Assembly (NCBI RefSeq): GCF_006517175.1
Contig: NZ_CP041186.1
Span: 1,887,001-1,951,000 of the forward strand
Direction of reading: 5' to 3'
Length of the DNA: 64,000 bases
DNA from: Persicimonas caeni
GTDB taxonomy: Bacteria; Myxococcota_A; Bradymonadia; Bradymonadales; Bradymonadaceae
Part shown: positions 16,795-25,239 of the stretch, one piece after another
Position numbering within the stretch: the stretch's first letter is position 1
Layout of the letters: the number at the start of each line of letters is the position of its first letter
Translations under genes and position numbers: made by a program
Notes under the pieces: model-generated
The model's input: only the letters and a program-made list of their open reading frames with translations
Databases searched by the model: none
What the model was told of the DNA's origin: nothing

Positions 16795-17325
16795 TTACTC
16801 CTCGTCGGCCTTGGTCACCTCGGCCTCGACGACGATCTCGACCTTCTTGCCCACGAGGACGCCGCCGGTCTCCATCGCCTGGTTCCAGGTCAGCCCGAAC
16901 GCCTCGCGGTCGAGCTCTCCGGTCAGGCTGTAGCCGACCGACTTGCCGCCGAAGGGGCTCTTGACCGGGCCGAGCTGCTCGCCGGTCAGCGTGATCTCGT
17001 GCGTAGTCCCCTTGATGGTCAGATCGCCGGTGATCTCGACGTCGCCGTCGCCGGCGTCGCGAAAGCCGGTGCTCTCGAAGGTCATCGTCGGGTACTCGTC
17101 GGTCGCAAAGAAATCCGCCGAGCGCAGGTGGCCGTCGCGGTCGGCGTTGTTCGTGTCGATGCTGTCGACCTGCACGGTCACGCTGACCGACGAGTCCTCC
17201 AGGTTGTGCGGGTCGAGTCGAAGGTCGACGTCGAACTCTTTGAAGTCGCCGCGGACCTTGCTGATCATCATGTGACGGACGGCAAAACCGATCTTCGAGT
17301 GGGCTGCGTCAAAGTTCCAGCTCAT
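16795..17325 (-). CDS. YceI-family polyisoprenoid-binding protein (cytoplasmic form)
   Basis: The protein has 176 residues, the usual size for the YceI lipocalin-like barrel that binds long isoprenoid lipids. It begins MSWNFDAAHSKIGFAVRHMM, which matches the family start. Further family marks are HLRSADFFATDEYPTMTFES and the C-terminal LTGELDREAFGLTWNQA. The ATG at 17325 has a GAGGAG ribosome site; an upstream start would only add unrelated residues. No signal peptide is present, so it should stay in the cytoplasm, unlike E. coli YceI. It lies just downstream of the dnd genes in the same direction, but a gap of 165 bp argues against a shared operon. Confidence 0.9.
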   Translation of the reverse strand: MSWNFDAAHSKIGFAVRHMMISKVRGDFKEFDVDLRLDPHNLEDSSVSVTVQVDSIDTNNADRDGHLRSADFFATDEYPTMTFESTGFRDAGDGDVEITGDLTIKGTTHEITLTGEQLGPVKSPFGGKSVGYSLTGELDREAFGLTWNQAMETGGVLVGKKVEIVVEAEVTKADEE

Positions 17326-17490
17326 AATGTGCTCCTCGTGATGCCCCACGTGGGGGCCGTTGGTGGACAAGTTCGAGTCAAAGCTTCGGCACATTTGCCG
17401 AAGACGTTTCAACATTAAACTCCACCCCGAGGATCGTGTAGAGCGCGTTGCGAACTGGAGTGTTTCTAGTCAGAAACAAAGAACCGGCGT

Positions 17491-17874
17491 CTAGCCGTGA
17501 CTGCAGAGCTTGCGGGCCACTTCGATGAAATCGGCCATGCTGCGGACTTCTTTGACCGCGTAGAGGCGAGCGATCCCGCGATGCAGATGGAGGTGGAAGA
17601 TACGCGACCGATCGGCGGGGTCGACGCCGTCGCGATGGCAGCGCATGCGAAACATCGCCTCATAGATGTCCGCCTCGGCGCCCCCGAAGGTCTGCCAGGT
17701 CAACTCGACACCAGTGGCGCCGAGGTCGACGTCCGGCGGCGTGGTCGGATCGGCCAGCGAGACGCATAACGCCCAGCGACACAGGTGGTTCCACTGGCGC
17801 AGCCCGGTGCGCCGCTTGAGCACGATCAGTTCGTGGCGGCCGCGCTCGGAGATGTGGATGCGGTCGATACTCAT
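17491..17874 (-). CDS. dndE: DNA phosphorothioation protein DndE
   Basis: This 127-residue protein is the last member of the Dnd DNA-modification set, which swaps a non-bridging backbone oxygen for sulfur. DndE binds nicked DNA in known systems. The family pattern is clear: HISERGRHELIVLKRRTGLR, then WNHLCRWALCVSLADPT, VELTWQTFGG and FHLHLHRGIARLYAVK. Its ATG overlaps the dndD stop (ATGA at 17871..17874), so translation is coupled. The length is near the usual 110-130 residues. With DndC and DndD it should form the modifying complex. Confidence 0.93.
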   Translation of the reverse strand: MSIDRIHISERGRHELIVLKRRTGLRQWNHLCRWALCVSLADPTTPPDVDLGATGVELTWQTFGGAEADIYEAMFRMRCHRDGVDPADRSRIFHLHLHRGIARLYAVKEVRSMADFIEVARKLCSHG

Positions 17875-19853
17875 GTGGCGAAATACCCCGGCTCGATGCG
17901 AGTGGCCTGCGCTTCGTGGTCGAAACGCAAGCGATAGGATCGACTGATCGACGGCTCGAGCAGCTCCAAGTGATCGTCGACGATCTCCTCGTCGGTGGAC
18001 AACAAGATGACCTGTCGGCCGGCGTGCGGGAAATACCGAGAGACGAGCAGCTTGCGGTGCTCGGAGTCGAGCCGGCCCAAGGGCGTGTCGATCATCGTGG
18101 GAAGCGAGCGTCTGGCGCTCTGGGCGAGGCCCCAGAGCATGCTGACGCTCAGGACCTGACGCTCGCCGGCCGACAACACCTCCGGAGAAAACCGCTTGCC
18201 GCTTCGCTCGATGAGCGTCAGTTCGAAGTCGTTGGGATCGATGCGCACCTCGGCGACCAGATCTTCCTTGCGCAGCAGGTCGCGAAAAGCAGTGGTGATG
18301 CGGTTCTCGAGGTTGGCGAGGTTGCGCTCGAGGATGGCCCGCCGGAACTGCGCCAGTCCGCTCTTGAGTCGATTGCTGACGATGAGCACCCGCGCCGAAT
18401 CCTCTGCCTCGAACTCCGAGGCCACGCGGTCGCGCAACAGGCGGTCGAGTTTCTGCTCCGCGGCGGCCAATTGCTTTTCGACACGTCCGCGAGTCTCTTC
18501 GAGTTCGCCGAGGCGTTGCTCGGCCTCCTCGAGGCGGCCGCGGGCGCGCTCGCGCTTTTCGAAGACATGACGGATCACCTCCTCGTCGGGCACACGCTGC
18601 AGGTGTCGCTCGCGTTGTTCGATTTTCAAGTCTAGCTTCTCGCAGGCCTCGAGCAGGCCGTCGATCTGACGATCACACGAGCTGAGCGCCCCGTTGACCA
18701 GCGCGCGCAGGTGCTCGACCAACGTGGCCGAGTCACCCACGATCGGGTCGACGGCCTGGCTACGTTCGACGCGCTCGCAGCGATCTTCGCCCAGATAACC
18801 GGCGACTTGCTCGAGCTGATTGCCTTCGAGGCCGCTGCGCTCGAGGAAGTCGAGCAACCGGGCATCCCGCGACTCTAGAAGCTCGGCCACCAGCGCCTGT
18901 GAGGCGGACTCGTACTCTGCCTCGGCCTGGACGAGGGTCTGCTCGACCAGGTCGCTGACCAGCGCCAGCGGCCCAAAACGCGCCGTCTCCGAGCGCAGCT
19001 CGTCCTCGTGGCTCTCGCGAGCAGCCTTCGCCTCGCTCAGCTTGGCTTCACTCTGGGCCCGCTGTTCGTACTCCTCACCGCCCTTGCGCCGAAACTCGGC
19101 GTCGACCTTGTCGTAGAAGTGCTGCAGCTTTCGAGTCGTCCCCCGAGCCTCCTCGATCTGGGCGTCCAGCTCGCCGAGCTCCTCGCGCGCCCCTTCGAGC
19201 ACGGCTTGCACGTCGCGCAGCGCCTGGTCGTCGTGGTCGTCGCCCAGGCTCTGGCGCGTCTTGCGCTCGAGCACCGCGAGGTCGTCGCTGAGTTGGTCGA
19301 CCAGTCCGACGCCCATCAGGTGGGTCAGCGCCGTCGTCAACATGGCGCGCGTCTGGCGGCTCTCGGTGAAACGACGCACATGCTCGCCGTCGAACAGAAA
19401 CAGCTCCGAGATGGCAAGCGGCATGATCTGCTCCAACTCGCTCGCCCAGCCCTCGGCCGCGTCGGCATCGAGCTTGCCGTCACGATAGATCTGCAGCTCT
19501 TCGTAGACCTTGGAGCCCATCGCCGACCACTTGCGCACCACACGCACCTGCTCGTCGCGCCCCAGTTGCTGGAACTCGAATTCGAGCTCGATGCGCGCCC
19601 CCTCGAAGGGGTTGGCGTGGCGGTGAATCGCCTCGCGCAGGTAGGCGTGGTACGAGCTCTGGTCACGCTCGGCGAGCCGCGCGCGCTTGCCGTAGAGCAC
19701 CAAGCGCACCGCGTCGAGGAGCGTGGTCTTGCCGGTGCCGTTGAGCCCGCCTACCAGCACGACCGGCCGCTCGGTTGATTCTGGCCGCAGATCGATCTCT
19801 TGGCGCCCGGCGTACACCCCGAAGTTTTCTAGCACAAGACGCTTGAACAGCAT
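17871..19853 (-). CDS. dndD: DNA phosphorothioation ATPase DndD (SMC/Rad50-like)
   Basis: This 660-residue ABC-type ATPase drives the DNA-facing step of phosphorothioate modification. Residues 33-46 (LVGGLNGTGKTTLL) are Walker A. A long coiled coil from about 200 to 520 resembles SMC/RecN proteins. The ABC signature is VLSAGERQVLSVSML and Walker B is LPTMIDTPLGRLD. ELFLFDGEHVRRF is characteristic of DndD. The start MLFKRLVLENFGVYAGRQ is the standard N terminus for this family. It lies 62 bp after dndC and overlaps dndE. All motifs needed for ATP hydrolysis are intact. Confidence 0.93.
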   Translation of the reverse strand: MLFKRLVLENFGVYAGRQEIDLRPESTERPVVLVGGLNGTGKTTLLDAVRLVLYGKRARLAERDQSSYHAYLREAIHRHANPFEGARIELEFEFQQLGRDEQVRVVRKWSAMGSKVYEELQIYRDGKLDADAAEGWASELEQIMPLAISELFLFDGEHVRRFTESRQTRAMLTTALTHLMGVGLVDQLSDDLAVLERKTRQSLGDDHDDQALRDVQAVLEGAREELGELDAQIEEARGTTRKLQHFYDKVDAEFRRKGGEEYEQRAQSEAKLSEAKAARESHEDELRSETARFGPLALVSDLVEQTLVQAEAEYESASQALVAELLESRDARLLDFLERSGLEGNQLEQVAGYLGEDRCERVERSQAVDPIVGDSATLVEHLRALVNGALSSCDRQIDGLLEACEKLDLKIEQRERHLQRVPDEEVIRHVFEKRERARGRLEEAEQRLGELEETRGRVEKQLAAAEQKLDRLLRDRVASEFEAEDSARVLIVSNRLKSGLAQFRRAILERNLANLENRITTAFRDLLRKEDLVAEVRIDPNDFELTLIERSGKRFSPEVLSAGERQVLSVSMLWGLAQSARRSLPTMIDTPLGRLDSEHRKLLVSRYFPHAGRQVILLSTDEEIVDDHLELLEPSISRSYRLRFDHEAQATRIEPGYFAT

Positions 19854-19915
19854 GGTAAAACAACCTTTGGGAAGGCAAATGCTCCCGGCTTGGCTCGGTT
19901 ACGGTCGCCGCGGCC

Positions 19916-21376
19916 TTAGAGACCGGAACCACCACCCGCGCCCGATACCGCATCGTTGGCCTGTTGTTCTCGGCGGCTGCGATCGATGGCTGCCTCATCG
20001 TTGCGAAAGTGCTCGCGAATCTTGGCGTCGAGCGCCTCGAACAGCCCTGCGCGGCGCACCATGGTTTGATGCCGATGCTCGACCTCGAAGAGCGAACGTA
20101 CCAAGTCGAAACACTCCGGGCAGTCGGGCATCGCCTGTCGCAGCAACTCGAGCTCCTCGCGATCAAAGGGGATCGCCGAATCGATCTGGCTGCCGGGGTA
20201 GGCTTCGCCCATCTCTTCTTGCCAGATCAACGGGAGGCGATCCTCGATTTCGTGCTTCTCGACGACCCAAATGCGTCGGATCTCCTCGAGATGCTCCAAA
20301 GTGATCAACTCGGCGTACTCGCTGGCTTGGCCCCCATGCTCCTGCAGCGCACGCTGGGTCTGCAGCACCCGCCGGAGCCAGTAGGCGCGGCCGTCTTGGT
20401 CGTAGCCGCCGCGCACCGGGTTTCCGCTGTGCAAAATGACCCGTCCTTTGTGGCGACTGAGCTCTCGGTGGAGATCGTCGCGCTCGCTGAGCTCATCGCG
20501 AAGCTCGAGCAGAGGGCGCATCCAACCGTAGCGCGGCTCGTTAGCGATCATCGCGCGCATCGACCGATCTTCGGAGACCACGGTGCACACCCAACAGCCG
20601 AATCGACTGTTGCCGCAACTGGGCATGGCCGTATCGGCCACCAAGGGGCACTCGTGGTCGGCCGAAGCTCCGCGGTAAAGGTCCAGAAGACGCTCGTTAT
20701 CAATGCCTGCAGGGTTGCGATCCTGGAGCAAGTGCAGCCAGACGTCGTCAGTCGTCCAGTTTTCGATGGGCGTGTAGAGCAAGGTGCCCGGAGAGCGATC
20801 GTAGAGGCGCAGCGCGCGTCCGCGACGAAGGTGATTGCGGCTCGTGAGTGCCTTCTCGCGTGCCGCGCTCTCTGCGGTGCGCGAGCCGAGCACCAAGATG
20901 ACCTCTTGGTTGCCCGCGATCTGATCGCGCAAAAACTGTTCGGTGGGGCGGATCTTGAGCCGGTCGGTGCACCACCGAAACCGGGGCCCGGGGGCGGGAT
21001 AGCCTCGTCCGATCAAGTTGACCCAAAAAGAATCGTCGACATGCGGCTCGAGAATATGAGTGCGCACCGGCAATTGGGAGGCCGCGGCGGCCTGCTGAAT
21101 CTCGAGCATCGCCTCGCCGACCCACTGGCGCACCACCGGGTTCTCGACTCCCGTATCCACCGAAATGACCTCGATGGGGTTGGTCAACTCCTCGGGGGAG
21201 AGGTCGCTCAACGCACTCCACACCAGCTGGAGCGTCGCCGTCGAGTCCTTGCCGCCGCTGTAGGCGATTACCCAAGTGCTCTGACGAGACAGATACAGAC
21301 GGCGAATTTCGCGGCGCAGGTTCTGGAGCACAGATTTATAACCGTCTGTAAAAACGCTTCGCTCCGAATTTTTCAT
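19916..21376 (-). CDS. dndC: DNA phosphorothioation sulfurtransferase DndC
   Basis: This 486-residue PAPS-reductase-like protein activates DNA with ATP and delivers sulfur. The PP-loop STWVIAYSGGKDSTATLQLV lies near residues 35-54. Cysteines at HECPLV and SCGNSRFGCWVC fit the Fe-S cluster ligands of DndC. GPRFRWCTDRLKIRP is the conserved nucleotide-side segment. I chose the ATG at 21376 (MKNSERSVFTDGYKSVL), because residues further upstream look like untranslated leader. It heads the dndC-dndD-dndE operon, divergent from dndA. DndB, the usual repressor, is not encoded next to it. Confidence 0.94.
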   Translation of the reverse strand: MKNSERSVFTDGYKSVLQNLRREIRRLYLSRQSTWVIAYSGGKDSTATLQLVWSALSDLSPEELTNPIEVISVDTGVENPVVRQWVGEAMLEIQQAAAASQLPVRTHILEPHVDDSFWVNLIGRGYPAPGPRFRWCTDRLKIRPTEQFLRDQIAGNQEVILVLGSRTAESAAREKALTSRNHLRRGRALRLYDRSPGTLLYTPIENWTTDDVWLHLLQDRNPAGIDNERLLDLYRGASADHECPLVADTAMPSCGNSRFGCWVCTVVSEDRSMRAMIANEPRYGWMRPLLELRDELSERDDLHRELSRHKGRVILHSGNPVRGGYDQDGRAYWLRRVLQTQRALQEHGGQASEYAELITLEHLEEIRRIWVVEKHEIEDRLPLIWQEEMGEAYPGSQIDSAIPFDREELELLRQAMPDCPECFDLVRSLFEVEHRHQTMVRRAGLFEALDAKIREHFRNDEAAIDRSRREQQANDAVSGAGGGSGL

Positions 21377-21798
21377 ACATCTACCTCGACCACCGAAAAC
21401 CGTCGGGAGACGTAATCTGCCACGACAGATTACAGTCTCACTGAAATTCACTTCTCATGCTCTATTACGCATCTAGCTCGTCCCCCGTTGTATTGGGTGT
21501 TCTCTAGCGTCTAATTTCCAGAAATACTGAAATATTACATCTATACTGAATCATAATCACAACAATGTCTTTTGAAAAGCTGCACCGCAGAACGCCAGCG
21601 ATCTCGAGGCGTCTCCCTCGCGAATTCCAGGGCAGACCGCCACCGTCCAAAACGGGCAGCTCGATTCTCCATATAAGAAATTTGCCTTGAAATGCTCCGC
21701 GTCGGGCAGATTCATCATCTCATTGAGAAGAAGGAGGGTACGCGCCTCCCGTTGTTCTTAAGTAACAACATCATTTCGCAACGGAGAAGTGTTTGGCT
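21377..21798. promoter_or_regulatory. Divergent dndC/dndA control region with two dyads
   Basis: This AT-rich 422-bp gap separates dndC (minus) from dndA (plus) and must hold both promoters. A perfect dyad GTAATCTG-N6-CAGATTAC spans 21412..21433, 36 bp from the dndC start. A different dyad, GTTGTT-N7-AACAAC, spans 21751..21769, 29 bp before the dndA ATG. Between them is a very AT-rich stretch (21520-21560). The dyads look like operators for dimeric regulators, or 5' UTR stems. No dndB-like regulator gene is nearby, so the regulator, if any, would be encoded elsewhere. GGAGAAG at 21783..21789 is the dndA ribosome site. Confidence 0.5.
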
Positions 21799-22959
21799 AT
21801 GGCGGATTATTCCAAGCTTGGAGACGTCGAGGCCATCTACCTCGACTGCAACGCATCGACCCCGATCGATCCACGAGTCGGTGAGGCGATGTACGAGATG
21901 CTGCATCGAAACCCAGCCAATCCAGCTGCCAAAGTGCATGTGTATGGACAGAAGGCGAGCCGCGCGGTGGAGGCGGCCCGCGAACAGGTCGCGCTCTTGG
22001 TGGAGGCCCGTCCCGAAGAAGTCGTCTTTACCAGCGGCGCATCCGAGAGTGACAACCTGGCCCTCCTGGGATGGGCCGAGCGCGCTCATCAGCAGGGCAC
22101 AACCCATATTGTGTCGAGTGCCATCGAGCATGCGGCTGTCCTCGAACCCCTGAGACATCTGCGCGATCGCGGCTTCGAAGTCGACCTGATCGCTCCGGGG
22201 CCGGATGGTGTCGTCGCCGCCCAAGATATTCTCGACGCCGTGCGCCCCGACACCGGGCTCGTCTCCTTGATGCACGTCAACAACGTGATCGGGACCATCC
22301 AACCGATCGCCCAGGTCGCTGAAGGGCTCGCTGATCACCCGGCTCTCTTTCATGTCGATGGTGCTCAGGGCGCAGCCCATCATTTTGATGAACTTGCCGA
22401 TCCACGCATCGATCTGATCAGCCTTAGCGCTCACAAGATGTACGGGCCGCCCGGCGTAGGGGCACTCGTATGCCGCCGCGGGCCGAAGGGCCCGCCGATC
22501 GCGCCGCGAAGCTTCGGCGGTGAGCAAGAATACGGATTGCGACCGGGCACCGTGCCGGCGCCGCTGGTGGTCGGCTTTGGTGAAGCGGCCAAACTGTGTC
22601 GGCGCGAGGTGTCCGAGCGATTGGAGAAAAATCACACTTTTCGTCAGTCTCTCCTCGAAGGACTGGCTCCTCTGTCACCAATCTTCCACGGCGACCTCGA
22701 CCGCCAGGTTTTGCACGCCGTTTGCCTTTCTATTCCCGGCGTGCGCCAAAAAGCAGCTCTACTGCGACTTCGCGATTTGATCGCAGCCTCGACCGGCTCG
22801 GCCTGTAGTGCCGTAAGCGATCGTCCCAACCATGTCTTGAGCGCTATGGGAGTGCCTCACAGCCACATCGAAGAGTCGCTGCGCATTTCCTGGTGTCATA
22901 CCACGCCTGCAGTTGACTGGAGTCAGGTCGTAGCGCGGTTGGCGCCGCTTGCAGAGTAG
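21799..22959 (+). CDS. dndA: Cysteine desulfurase DndA (IscS-like)
   Basis: This 386-residue PLP enzyme takes sulfur from cysteine and passes it to DndC, starting the phosphorothioate pathway. IYLDCNASTPIDPRV is the N-terminal mark of DndA/NifS enzymes. The PLP lysine is K213 in SLSAHKMYGPPGVG. The persulfide-carrying cysteine is C336 in STGSACSAV. The His that contacts PLP lies in SSAIEHAAVL. I chose the ATG at 21799, nine bases after GGAGAAG, rather than the TTG six bases upstream. It diverges from dndCDE, as dndA does in several Dnd clusters. Confidence 0.93.
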   Translation: MADYSKLGDVEAIYLDCNASTPIDPRVGEAMYEMLHRNPANPAAKVHVYGQKASRAVEAAREQVALLVEARPEEVVFTSGASESDNLALLGWAERAHQQGTTHIVSSAIEHAAVLEPLRHLRDRGFEVDLIAPGPDGVVAAQDILDAVRPDTGLVSLMHVNNVIGTIQPIAQVAEGLADHPALFHVDGAQGAAHHFDELADPRIDLISLSAHKMYGPPGVGALVCRRGPKGPPIAPRSFGGEQEYGLRPGTVPAPLVVGFGEAAKLCRREVSERLEKNHTFRQSLLEGLAPLSPIFHGDLDRQVLHAVCLSIPGVRQKAALLRLRDLIAASTGSACSAVSDRPNHVLSAMGVPHSHIEESLRISWCHTTPAVDWSQVVARLAPLAE

Positions 22960-23337
22960 GTCGCCGAACTCATGTCAAAATCCGAGAACTTTAATCGCCG
23001 GACCCACACTAAACCACAAATCACACTATACTCACTTTAGCGATAGCGCGACGCTCTATCATCGGAGAATACAGGGTCACACCCCCCTCGTGGGGCGTTC
23101 GAAGGCGTTCACAAATCCGAGCTATGTCGCCTCTGGCAGACAAGAACATCTTGACGCTCCACAACCCACAGCAACATACTCACTGAGCACAACGCGCTTT
23201 TCTTACAATTTATCGGGAGGAGCCGTTTCCTTAGTAAACTCTTGATTTTACTAACTAAACGCGCCCTCCACTCGACCACATGACCGTGATTTCGCGTAAA
23301 CCCCATTAATCACAGTATGTCGTGAGTGGAGTATTCC
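22960..23337. promoter_or_regulatory. Intergenic region with an 8-bp dyad upstream of the TPR gene
   Basis: I see no gene in this AT-rich stretch. A perfect dyad TTAGTAAA-N8-TTTACTAA spans 23231..23254, about 85 bp before the likely start of the TPR gene. It resembles an operator more than a terminator, since the stem is AT-rich and no T-run follows. It also forms the boundary between dndA and the TPR/ABC-phosphatase/Roadblock cassette, which suggests that the cassette has its own promoter. Confidence 0.4.
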
Positions 23338-25239
23338 GTGCTTGGTCGAGTAGTACGAGCAGGGACAGTGGAACAAAGACTCGCCGACATATACAGCGAG
23401 GGCTCTACAGCCTCTCGTCACGAGAGCTCTGCGCAGCTCGAGCGGCTTTCTCAGCAGCGCCGGAATACAACCGGCGACCCATCTGACTGGATCGCGCTGG
23501 CCAACCGTCTCGAAGATCAGGGGCGCGCCGACGAGGCCGCCGATGCGCTGGCTCGAGCCGCCGGCATCGATCTGCGACACGGCCAGTTCAACCTGGCCCT
23601 CGAACGGCTCCAACGCGCCATCGAATTGGCCCCCTCCCGAGCCGCTTCCCACTACGAACTCGCCAAGACTCATCACCAGCTGGGCCGCTTTGCCCAGGCC
23701 TTCGACGCCTATGGTCGAGCGTATGAGCACTTTTCTTCAACGCAGCGCCGCAAGCGCTCCAAGGAAGTACTCGAACGGATGATCCGCTTGAAACCTGACG
23801 ATATTGAGCTGCACCTCGAGCGAGCCCGTGGCCTCGAAGAGGACGGCGAATTCAAGGACGCTCTCGACATCTATCGCCAGTGCGCCGACGAGCTGGAGCG
23901 TTCAGGAAGCACGGAGGAGTTTCTCGAGCTCACCGAGCATATGCTCGAGCTTGCTCCCGACCAACCCCACCTTCGGGCCAGGGTCGTCGATGCCTTGCTC
24001 GCCGAAGCCGATGCCTTTTTGAACTACGGGCTCGAGGAGCGCGCGAAGCAAGACATCGAGCGCGCGCTGACGCACGCCCCCGACTCGCTCCACGCTCATA
24101 TTCGCCTGGTCCGACTGTATGAACGTCTGCGTCAGCCGATGGCGTTCATCGACAGCGTCACCCAGATGGCGCGCGCTGCCCAGGGGGGTCGCGCCCTGGC
24201 AGCCAAAGCGCTGCGACGTGCGCAGGAGTGGATGGGCAGCTCCGAGCGCATCGATGCCCTCGCCGACAAACTGGAGGTTGACTTGAGTGACGTATCCGAA
24301 GAGCTGCCGCCTCAATTGGATTCCGACAGCGAGAGCGAGTTGGGTGACGAGGAGACCGCCCCACGCGACCAGACCATGCCGGCGTTCGCCCGGGAGTCGA
24401 CGCGCAACCATGGCGTCATTTTGGGCGGCGCGGGTCGCGCGCACAACTTGCTGACGCTGCTTCAAGCCGTCGAGCGCAGCCAAGAGCCGTCGCAGTTGCT
24501 CATCGAAGACGGCGAGGGAAACCCGATCGCCGAGCTTCGCGCCCGTGACCGGCGCTTGGAGGTGGGCCTGCGCCTGGACGGCGAGATCTTCGTCGACCGG
24601 TCGCTCAAGCGGGTGAGCACCGATCTCGCCGATCGTCTGGCTGATTCGGGCGCCAATGCCGACGCCTGCCTGACCACCTCGAACACCACCACCGGAGAGC
24701 GCTCGCAATTGTACCGGCTCACCGCCCGCGGGCTGGTCGAACTGGCCACCCGCGCCGAGTCGCAGCACTTCTGTTTGCGCTCGCGCAGCATGGAGCCCGC
24801 CGAGCACGATCACCTCTCCTTTTCACCGTTCGCGCTGACGCTGCGCGCTGCCGGCTACATGCATAGCGACACGAGCAAAGTCGCCGCACACTTCTACGAC
24901 AAGATGGGTGAATCGAGCGAAGAGGCTTGGCTGCTGGTCGACCCGGAGGATGGCTCGAAGATGTGCTTGCCGCTTCGTAGCGTGTCGACCACGCCGCTCA
25001 CGATCGCCGAGTTGCGCAAGCTGGGAAGACGAAGCTTCGAGATCCTCGAGTACAACCGCAAGACCCGCGAGGCGCTGGGGAGCCAGGAGACCATGTCGAC
25101 CAGCTTCTCGATGAACGGAGGGCTGTGGTGCGCAGTCAGCAGCGGAGCCCACCTGGCCCTGGTGCGCGCCGAGATGCACAAAATGGGCGCGACCCTGTCA
25201 CAGGCACGCTCGGCCACCAACTCCGGAGGTGAAGCATGA
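23338..25239 (+). CDS. TPR protein with unusual C-terminal domain (first gene of a possible new cassette)
   Basis: This 633-residue soluble protein has tetratricopeptide repeats over roughly residues 45-300: WIALANRLEDQGRADEAADA, AASHYELAKTHHQLGRFAQA, ARGLEEDGEFKDALDIYRQC and others. An acidic linker follows. The last 270 residues contain ILGGAGRAHNLLTLLQAVER and a segment resembling PATAN/DUF4388-type signalling domains. The far C terminus (GGLWCAVSSGAHLALVRAEM) could be Roadblock-like. The start is uncertain: GTG at 23338 has a GGAG site seven bases before it, and GTG at 23326 is an alternative. Its stop overlaps the next gene's ATG, so the two are coupled. It probably acts as a scaffold or sensor. 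Confidence 0.75.
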   Translation: MLGRVVRAGTVEQRLADIYSEGSTASRHESSAQLERLSQQRRNTTGDPSDWIALANRLEDQGRADEAADALARAAGIDLRHGQFNLALERLQRAIELAPSRAASHYELAKTHHQLGRFAQAFDAYGRAYEHFSSTQRRKRSKEVLERMIRLKPDDIELHLERARGLEEDGEFKDALDIYRQCADELERSGSTEEFLELTEHMLELAPDQPHLRARVVDALLAEADAFLNYGLEERAKQDIERALTHAPDSLHAHIRLVRLYERLRQPMAFIDSVTQMARAAQGGRALAAKALRRAQEWMGSSERIDALADKLEVDLSDVSEELPPQLDSDSESELGDEETAPRDQTMPAFARESTRNHGVILGGAGRAHNLLTLLQAVERSQEPSQLLIEDGEGNPIAELRARDRRLEVGLRLDGEIFVDRSLKRVSTDLADRLADSGANADACLTTSNTTTGERSQLYRLTARGLVELATRAESQHFCLRSRSMEPAEHDHLSFSPFALTLRAAGYMHSDTSKVAAHFYDKMGESSEEAWLLVDPEDGSKMCLPLRSVSTTPLTIAELRKLGRRSFEILEYNRKTREALGSQETMSTSFSMNGGLWCAVSSGAHLALVRAEMHKMGATLSQARSATNSGGEA

